Shown here piece by piece: positions 8,026 through 11,811 of a stretch of DNA of 11,811 nucleotides. The DNA is taken from contig CAIRRW010000427.1 of assembly GCA_903881065.1 (NCBI GenBank), positions 1-11,811 on the forward strand, in the 5' to 3' direction. The notes under the pieces were generated by a model that was given only the letters and a program-made list of their open reading frames with translations, ran no database searches and was not told the origin of the DNA. The DNA comes from an uncultured Bacteroidota bacterium (lineage in GTDB: Bacteria > Bacteroidota > Bacteroidia > 2-12-FULL-35-15). How positions within the stretch are numbered: position 1 is the first letter of the stretch; every line of letters begins with the position of its first letter. A program made the position numbers and the translations under genes.

Positions 8026-8936
8026 TAAAATATGCAGAGGTAGTGATAAATCCAAGAAAATATTTTGATAAAAGATTGTTTAAAGAGATGACTGGATTTG
8101 CCGGATGGTCTTTCTTAGGTTCTTCCAGCAGCATGATCGCCAATTATGGACAAACTATTGTAATTAATCTTTTTTTTGGAACTGCAGTTAATGCTTCACA
8201 AGGGATAGCAGGACAAATTTCAGGGCAATTGAGTGCATTTGCCGGGACTATGATGAAAGCATTAAATCCGGTGATCGCAAAGAGTGAAGGGGCAGGAAAC
8301 AGGTCCTTAATGATTGAAACAGTAATGATGGGGAGTAAAGTTTCCTTCTTTTTGTTAACCCCTTTTTTTATCCCTTTTCTTATAGAGATGCCATATATCC
8401 TTAAATTATGGTTAATAAATGTCCCTGAATTTGCAGTTATCTTTTGCCAACTATTACTAATCCGCAATCTGATTGAACAACTGTTTCTAACATTATCTTC
8501 ATCAATATCTGCGCACGGAGAGATTAAAGCTTTTCAAATAATCTCATCTTTTGTTTGTTTTTTCCCCCTTGTTGTTTCCTACTTCTTGTTTAAGATGGGT
8601 TATCCGGCATATGCTATTTACGTTGTGTTCATCATCTACTCTCTCTTAGCTTCTGCTGTTATTCTCTATTTTGCTTTAAATAATTTTAAATTCCCGGTAT
8701 CCTACTTCATGAAAAATACAGTTTTGAGATGTCTGTTCAGTTTTTTTGTAATAATGGGAGTTTCGTTTATTCCTAACTTAATTCTCAAAGAGGGTTTTCT
8801 CAGGTTATCTTTAGTAGTTATAATAAGTACGATCTTTTTCCCGATTGCAATTTGGTTCATTGGATTTCGTATGGATGAAAGGATACAAATAAAACCAGTG
8901 TTAATGCATCTAATCGGGAAATTCTTACCACGATGA
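7404..8936 (+). CDS. wzx: Wzx-like polysaccharide flippase, first copy
   Basis: Polytopic inner-membrane protein of 510 residues in the MOP/PST superfamily, expected to flip the lipid-linked repeat unit to the periplasmic face. Twelve to fourteen hydrophobic segments run through the whole length. The N-terminus (KRIAKNTSILYIRMAITVF) and the early LILNALGVVDYGIFNVVGG stretch are typical of PST flippases in Bacteroidota. It is complete and ends with TGA, overlapping the next start as ATGA. The N-terminal ~207 residues are almost identical to the second flippase at 10420, while the C-terminal part is only loosely similar. A T8 tract (8170-8177) lies in the coding region. No Shine-Dalgarno sequence is seen; the ATG follows an A-run. 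Confidence 0.9.
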   Translation: MHEAKRIAKNTSILYIRMAITVFISLYSTRLILNALGVVDYGIFNVVGGVISMLSFLDNAMAAATQRFMSFTQGEGNYEKQKNIFNVSVVLHFIIGLLVVLLFEGVGYLFLNGVLKIDPARLFAAKAIYHFMVISTFFTIISVPYDAVINAHENMLLVAIIGVFEALMKLGIAFYIIYSANDKLIFYGLLMASLSILLMVIQRIYCHLKYAEVVINPRKYFDKRLFKEMTGFAGWSFLGSSSSMIANYGQTIVINLFFGTAVNASQGIAGQISGQLSAFAGTMMKALNPVIAKSEGAGNRSLMIETVMMGSKVSFFLLTPFFIPFLIEMPYILKLWLINVPEFAVIFCQLLLIRNLIEQLFLTLSSSISAHGEIKAFQIISSFVCFFPLVVSYFLFKMGYPAYAIYVVFIIYSLLASAVILYFALNNFKFPVSYFMKNTVLRCLFSFFVIMGVSFIPNLILKEGFLRLSLVVIISTIFFPIAIWFIGFRMDERIQIKPVLMHLIGKFLPR

Positions 8937-10183
8937 ATTCATACAAAGGGAGCAGGGTTGTTGATAATCCTACTAAAAGTTCAATCACAATTTTCTTTAT
9001 GTCTTTTGTTTATCCTGCACACGCAGGATATTTGAAACGAATGGACTTATTAATAAGATGGGTTGAAAAACGTTTTTCAACTGTCAACTTTATAATTCCA
9101 GACAGAGAGAAGGTTTCTCTTGATGTTATTCATGAACATTTAAAATATTGCAATAATTTATTTTTAGTTGATGATAAGCAACCTAAATTTCAAAAATTAT
9201 TATCCGTACAAAAACTAGTATACAAATTGTTAACTGGAAGATATCCAAAATTTGATTCAACTCTATTTTTAAACAAGCCATTAATAAATAGTTTTTCAAG
9301 AGTTATTAATGAAAATAAGACAGATTATTTTCTTAATACAAGGAATAATTTTGGTGGATTAATTAGTTTCATACCATCGGGTATTAAAACAATATTTGAT
9401 ACACAAGATATTTTTACCGACATGCATCGTAAATATGGTATGTATGGTAAACCGGAATGGACAAAAAAATATTTAATTGGATATAAAGAAAAAGGAGACT
9501 TTATTAAATCTGAACTTGAAATATTAAAGAAATATGATACCATAATTGCTATTTCAGAAAATGATTTTAACAAATACAACAAATTAGAATTTTTTAAAAG
9601 CAAGATTGTTAAAATAGACTCAATTGGCATTGAAGTGAAAACTAATCCTACTGCAATTTCAACTAGTAAACAATATGATGCATTAATTGTCGCATCAAAT
9701 TTTATAGGAACACAAAATGGAATTAACTGGTTTTTTAATGAAGTCTCAAACCATTTTTCGAAAACTATAAAAGTATGTATAATTGGGAGTATCGGTGAAT
9801 ATATTATTGAAAATAAATTGTTTAATTCAAATTTGGAGGTTGACATAAAAGGATATGTTGATTCGTTGGATATATTTTACGAACAAAGTAAAATAGTTGC
9901 TTTATGTATATTAGAAGGAACCGGCTCAAGTGTTAAAGGAATTGAAGCACTATGTTATGGCGCTGCAATTGTTTCAACTACAGCAGGTGTTCGATTTGGT
10001 AGTATTGTAAATGGGAAACATTGTGTAATAAATGATTCACCTAAGGAATTTGCATTATCAATTGAAAAGCTAATTGCAAATGAAGATCTACGTAATTTAC
10101 TTGGCGAAAATGCATTAAAATATGCGAAGGAAAATTTTTCACTCTCCTCCACCTTTACACAATTCGACAACTGCATTCACTAA
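8933..10183 (+). CDS. GT4-like glycosyltransferase (group 1), very AT-rich
   Basis: Probable GT-B-fold retaining glycosyltransferase of 416 residues. FDTQDIFTDMH (155-165) lies in the N-terminal domain. YDTIIAISENDFNKY (201-215) is typical of the inter-domain link of GT4 enzymes. The C-terminal domain begins at YDALIVASNFIGTQNGINWF (248-267) and carries GYVDSLDIFYEQSKI (307-321), then LEGTGSSVKGIEALCYGAA (327-345), which corresponds to the donor-binding signature with its glutamates. The sugar donor cannot be predicted. The start overlaps the flippase stop by four bases (ATGA), suggesting translational coupling. A later ATG (8999) would remove 22 residues. Sampled lines are 20-35% GC, clearly lower than the first genes of the window, and the gene lies exactly between the two flippase copies, both signs of separate acquisition. 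The last ~14 codons look less AT-rich and poorly conserved, so the 3' end may be a junction. Confidence 0.82.
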   Translation: MNSYKGSRVVDNPTKSSITIFFMSFVYPAHAGYLKRMDLLIRWVEKRFSTVNFIIPDREKVSLDVIHEHLKYCNNLFLVDDKQPKFQKLLSVQKLVYKLLTGRYPKFDSTLFLNKPLINSFSRVINENKTDYFLNTRNNFGGLISFIPSGIKTIFDTQDIFTDMHRKYGMYGKPEWTKKYLIGYKEKGDFIKSELEILKKYDTIIAISENDFNKYNKLEFFKSKIVKIDSIGIEVKTNPTAISTSKQYDALIVASNFIGTQNGINWFFNEVSNHFSKTIKVCIIGSIGEYIIENKLFNSNLEVDIKGYVDSLDIFYEQSKIVALCILEGTGSSVKGIEALCYGAAIVSTTAGVRFGSIVNGKHCVINDSPKEFALSIEKLIANEDLRNLLGENALKYAKENFSLSSTFTQFDNCIH

Positions 10184-10210
10184 CAAACATTCGTGCAAAT
10201 GGCTGTAAAA

Positions 10211-10306
10211 AAATAATGGAATTTTAATTTTAATGAATTTTTTTAATTAGAGGAGTCTACAAAAACCAAGCGAATATATATGACAATGGGGGCAATTAAG
10301 AATTAA
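10211..10306 (+). pseudogene. remnant of a duplicated methyltransferase gene
   Basis: Positions 10211-10276 match 6541-6606, the upstream region and first ~10 codons of the methyltransferase, including the identical AGAGGAGTC and the cgaata stretch, with small indels. Positions 10280-10306 match 7264-7290, its last codons and stop. The start ATG is ATT here (10246-10248). About 657 bases corresponding to 6607-7263 are missing, and the junction at 10276-10280 is an AT repeat. The remnant cannot encode a protein. It shows that the unit duplicated was methyltransferase plus flippase and that the second methyltransferase was later lost by deletion. The surrounding 236-base gap (10184-10419) otherwise holds only the duplicated spacer. 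Confidence 0.87.
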
Positions 10307-11041
10307 TGAATAACCGGTATTATAAAAGAACAAATAACTTATACCTATTTTTTTATAGAGTTAATTAGTATTTGATTTAAAATTAAAACTACATAATCAG
10401 AATATGATCTACATAAAAAATGCAAGAAGCCAAGCGAATAGCTAAAAATACCAGCATTCTATATATTCGAATGGCAATAACAGTTTTCATATCACTGTAT
10501 TCGACTCGCCTGATTCTTAATGCCTTGGGCGTGGTAGATTACGGAATATTTAATTTGGTTGGTGGAGTCATATCAATGCTTACATTTTTAGATAATGCAA
10601 TGGCCGCTGCTACACAGCGTTTCATGTCGTTTGCACAAGGTGAAGGGAACTCTGAAAAGCAGAAAAATATTTTTAATGTAAGCGTTGTCCTGCATTTTGT
10701 TATTGGATTATTGGTGGTGTTACTTTTTGAAGGAGTTGGCTATCTGTTATTAAATGGCCTACTAAAGATTGATCCTTCCAGGCTTTTTGCCGCCAAAGCA
10801 ATTTATCACTTTATGGTGATAAGCACATTTTTCACCATTATCTCTGTCCCGTATGATGCAGTTATCAATGCTCATGAAAACATGTTACTGGTCGCTATTA
10901 TAGGCGTATTTGAGGCACTGATGAAATTAGGAATAGCATTTTATATAATATATTCTGCAAATGACAAATTGATCTTCTACGGATTACTAATGGCTTCCCT
11001 TTCTATTTTATTAATGGTGATACAACGTATTTATTGCCATT
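10280..11041 (+). repeat. long direct repeat, copy B (near-identical part)
   Basis: Partner of 7264-8025 in the same orientation, offset 3016 bases, about 95% identical. It contains the methyltransferase 3' end, the duplicated 113-base spacer (10307-10419) and the first ~207 codons of the second wzx. No insertion-sequence ends or target-site duplications are visible at either edge. Confidence 0.92.
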
Positions 11042-11811
11042 TTAAATACCAGGAGGTAGTGATAAATCTTAATAAATACTTTGATAAAAAATTGTTAAGT
11101 GAGATGTCAGGTTTTGCCGGTTGGTCATTTTTGGGATCCTCCAGCAGTATGATCGCAAATTACGGACAAGGAATCGTAATTAATATGTTCTTCGGAACTG
11201 CGGTTAATGCATCCCAAGGGATAGCTTCACAAATTTCAGGGCAATTGAGTGCATTTGCCGGGACTATGCTTAAAGCACTAAATCCTATAATTGCAAAAAG
11301 CGAAGGGAGCGGTAATAGACAATTAATGTTGAAGGCTTCATTCTTTGGAATTAAAATTGGTTTTGTTCTCTTAATTTTTTTCTATATACCAATGCTAATT
11401 GAGCTACAATACATATTTAAATTGTGGCTACGAAATGTGCCTGATTATGCCATTATTTTTTGCAGACTACTTTTAATTAGAGATTTAATAGGTCAATTAT
11501 TTTCAACTCTTCCATCAACTATCGCTGCAGTTGGTAATATTAAAGAATTTCAAATTTACAGCTCACTTTTAACCTTTATACCTATAATAGTTTCTTATGT
11601 CCTTTTTCAATTTAATTATCTACCAGTAACATTATATATCGTTTATATAATTTATAGCATATTGTTGCTTCTTTTGACTTTGTATTTTGCAAAAACAAAT
11701 ACTAATTTATCTATTAGCTTCTATCTTAGAGAGGTCGTATTTAAAAGTAGCATAGTTTTTATTACATCATTCTCTTTATCATTCATTATAACATTAGTCA
11801 TACATCAAAAA
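10420..11811 (+). CDS. wzx: Wzx-like polysaccharide flippase, second copy (cut by window end)
   Basis: The frame stays open for 464 codons to the last base of the window with no stop, so the gene is truncated by the window, not visibly broken. The first copy has 510 residues, so roughly 45 residues probably remain outside. The protein aligns with the first flippase over all 464 residues without a gap. Residues 2-207 differ at only about nine places (H2Q, V46L, S55T, T72A, Y78S, I94V, F110L, V114L, A120S). Residues 208-300 are about 80% identical, and residues beyond ~300 are well under half identical. Most base changes in the first third are synonymous, as expected for a gene kept by selection. 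From about 11320 the base composition drops to about 22% GC in sampled lines, like the glycosyltransferase upstream. The fold and role are as for the first copy: a MOP/PST lipid-linked glycan flippase, possibly for a different repeat unit. Confidence 0.88.
   Translation, partial: MQEAKRIAKNTSILYIRMAITVFISLYSTRLILNALGVVDYGIFNLVGGVISMLTFLDNAMAAATQRFMSFAQGEGNSEKQKNIFNVSVVLHFVIGLLVVLLFEGVGYLLLNGLLKIDPSRLFAAKAIYHFMVISTFFTIISVPYDAVINAHENMLLVAIIGVFEALMKLGIAFYIIYSANDKLIFYGLLMASLSILLMVIQRIYCHFKYQEVVINLNKYFDKKLLSEMSGFAGWSFLGSSSSMIANYGQGIVINMFFGTAVNASQGIASQISGQLSAFAGTMLKALNPIIAKSEGSGNRQLMLKASFFGIKIGFVLLIFFYIPMLIELQYIFKLWLRNVPDYAIIFCRLLLIRDLIGQLFSTLPSTIAAVGNIKEFQIYSSLLTFIPIIVSYVLFQFNYLPVTLYIVYIIYSILLLLLTLYFAKTNTNLSISFYLREVVFKSSIVFITSFSLSFIITLVIHQK

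Noticed and set aside
8144..8467. Minus-strand reading frame of 107 codons
   Set aside because: It is antisense inside wzx1 with no domain features.
9325..9846. Minus-strand reading frame of 173 codons
   Set aside because: It lies wholly antisense inside the GT4 gene, whose motifs are clear on the + strand; low stop frequency here reflects composition.
10184..10419. Insertion sequence or transposon as cause of the duplication
   Set aside because: There is no transposase, terminal inverted repeat or target-site duplication at the edges; homologous or illegitimate recombination explains the pattern better.
1..11811. CRISPR array, tRNA or rRNA genes, toxin-antitoxin or defence system
   Set aside because: No regularly spaced short repeats, cloverleaf-like sequence, rRNA-like sequence or defence-protein motifs were seen; all genes fit a polysaccharide locus.

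Overview
The window is part of a surface-polysaccharide (O-antigen or capsule) biosynthesis locus of the Wzx/Wzy-dependent type. All genes lie on the + strand and run in one direction. The host is most likely a member of the Bacteroidota. The pointers are promoter-like TATATTTGCC sequences matching the Bacteroidota -7 consensus TAnnTTTG, A/T-rich start sites with almost no Shine-Dalgarno sequence, a large multi-SLBB Wza-type exporter, and low overall GC. I cannot place it to genus.

Layout. Positions 1-634 hold no convincing gene, but contain two -7-like promoter elements about 370 bases apart and a leader with possible RNA structure. Next come two export and assembly genes: a Wza-like outer-membrane exporter with six SLBB repeats (635-3025) and a Wzz-type chain-length regulator without a kinase domain (3090-4205). 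The serotype-specific cassette follows: a Wzy-type polymerase (4342-5625), a GT2 glycosyltransferase (5628-6494), a SAM-dependent methyltransferase (6577-7290), a Wzx flippase (7404-8936), and a very AT-rich GT4-like glycosyltransferase (8933-10183). A second Wzx gene (10420 to the window edge) follows and is cut off by the window end. No initiating sugar-phosphate transferase or sugar-nucleotide synthesis gene is visible, so these must lie elsewhere.

How the genes work together (from family knowledge). The glycosyltransferases and methyltransferase build and decorate a lipid-linked repeat unit on the cytoplasmic face. Wzx flips it across the inner membrane, Wzy polymerises it, Wzz sets chain length, and the Wza-like protein takes part in export.

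The most notable structure is a diverged direct duplication of the methyltransferase-flippase module. The second copy keeps the region just upstream of the methyltransferase, about 10 codons of its 5' end with the start ATG changed to ATT, its last 8-9 codons and stop, the whole 113-base intergenic spacer, and a full-frame wzx. About 657 bases of the methyltransferase interior are gone, leaving a scar at 10246-10306. The two wzx genes align without a gap. They are about 95% identical for the first ~207 codons, about 80% to codon ~300, then strongly diverged and much more AT-rich. This marks a mosaic gene and a possible recombination hot spot for changing glycan structure.
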